This document shows, one piece after another, positions 63,394 through 64,000 of a DNA stretch of 64,000 bases (position 1 is the first letter of the stretch; the number at the start of each line of letters is the position of its first letter). Origin of the DNA: an uncultured Psychrobacter sp. (GTDB taxonomy: Bacteria > Pseudomonadota > Gammaproteobacteria > Pseudomonadales > Moraxellaceae). The stretch is from contig NZ_CANKZC010000005.1 of NCBI RefSeq assembly GCF_947488565.1, forward strand, positions 124,001 through 188,000, read 5' to 3'. The position numbers and the translations under genes were made by a program. Under the pieces are notes generated by a model. That model was not told the origin of the DNA. It did no database searches and saw only the letters and a list, made by a program, of their open reading frames with translations.

Positions 63394-64000
63394 CTAAGTC
63401 GTCAGCTCTTGACGCACGATTGCCGCGCCAGCGCTTAATGCTTGTAGCTTACCGCGGGCAACCTCACGAGAGAGCGGTGCCATGCCGCAGTTGGTCGACG
63501 GATATAGCTTATCGGCATCGACGAACTGCAAGGCTTTGCGTAAGGTATCGGCCACTTCCTCAGCCGTTTCAATGGTGTTGGTGGCGACATCGATAGCACC
63601 GATCATCACTTTTTTACCGCGAATCAGCTCAATCAAGTCCATAGGCACATGCGAGTTTTGACATTCAAGCGAGATAATATCGATATTCGACTGCTGCAAT
63701 TTGGGAAACGCTTGCTCGTATTGACGCCACTCGGAACCCAGTGTTTTTTTCCAATTATTATTGGCTTCGATACCATAACCGTAGCAGATATGCACCGCCG
63801 TTTCACACTTTAGCCCTTCGATAGCGCGCTCAAGCGTAGCCACGCCCCAATCATTAACATCATCAAAGAACACGTTAAATGCAGGCTCATCGAACTGAAT
63901 AATATCGACACCAGCCGCTTCTAATTCGCGCGCTTCCTCGTTAAGGATTTTAGCAAATTCCCAAGCGAGCTTTTCACGGCTTTTATAATGCGCATCGTAT
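63394..64000 (-). CDS. Cobalamin-independent methionine synthase (MetE C-terminal type), 5' end cut by window
   Basis: The C-terminal 200 or so residues of a MetE-like methyltransferase barrel; the frame stays open to the right edge, so the start lies outside. Zinc ligands by analogy with MetE: His and Cys in AVHICYGYG, Glu in IISLECQNS and Cys in STNCGMAPLSREVA. An upstream DEPAF block (GVDIIQFDEPAFN) is also visible. The end follows directly after the barrel, as in short single-domain synthases. A flavin reductase next door makes the MesD type likely; its partner MesX (DUF1852) would be expected to the right. Confidence 0.9.
   Translation of the reverse strand, partial: YDAHYKSREKLAWEFAKILNEEARELEAAGVDIIQFDEPAFNVFFDDVNDWGVATLERAIEGLKCETAVHICYGYGIEANNNWKKTLGSEWRQYEQAFPKLQQSNIDIISLECQNSHVPMDLIELIRGKKVMIGAIDVATNTIETAEEVADTLRKALQFVDADKLYPSTNCGMAPLSREVARGKLQALSAGAAIVRQELTT

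Overview
The window looks like a chromosomal segment of a Moraxellaceae gammaproteobacterium, most probably Psychrobacter. The grounds are the compact rsmH-ftsL-ftsI-murE-murF-mraY cluster without mraZ, the ribH-nusB-thiL-pgpA block, a PQQ operon followed by an M19 dipeptidase, a protein-kinase-fold homoserine kinase, and the general protein style. This is recognition from memory; no search was run.

Layout. 1-3.2 kb: 3' part of a pqq operon (pqqC cut by the left edge, pqqD, pqqE, dipeptidase), converging over a terminator on a membrane-bound PQQ dehydrogenase (3.4-5.9 kb), so cofactor synthesis and a user enzyme are neighbours. 6.2-18.7 kb, minus strand: a type I restriction-modification locus read as hsdM, hsdS, an anti-phage-type dGTPase overlapping hsdS, a two-gene unit of unknown function, a secreted protein, then hsdR and a YgjP-type metallopeptidase. 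A blue-light (BLUF) gene sits on the opposite strand. Cargo between hsdS and hsdR is AT-rich and separated by copies of two palindromic repeat families and a duplicated scrap of the hsdR 5' end. This is the accessory region of most interest.

18.8-26.3 kb: lipoprotein, thioesterase, EamA transporter, small protein behind a leader hairpin, two paralogous small proteins, AGCS symporter and cardiolipin synthase. 26.4-35.9 kb: rlmA and the division/cell-wall cluster, divergent from gltX. 37.9-38.3 kb: tRNA-Ala(GGC) and tRNA-Glu(TTC), probably one transcript. 38.7-49.0 kb: membrane protein, LysE exporter, acnA, DUF3025, YdjM-like, YchJ-like, class II amidotransferase, DUF2007 and thrB. 49.2-58.1 kb: hisF, ribH-nusB-thiL-pgpA, glmU, glmS (UDP-GlcNAc supply for the wall precursors made by the mur genes) and truC.

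58.3-64 kb: EamA exporter divergent from an Lrp-type regulator, several small or poorly known proteins (two of them very short), a TauE/SafE permease, a RutF-like flavin reductase, and the C-terminal part of a MetE-like methionine synthase cut by the right edge. The flavin reductase beside a core methionine synthase fits the oxygen-dependent MesD/MesX type.

Many start codons were set from Shine-Dalgarno position and codon identity. Several genes had upstream in-frame TTG or GTG codons that were rejected.
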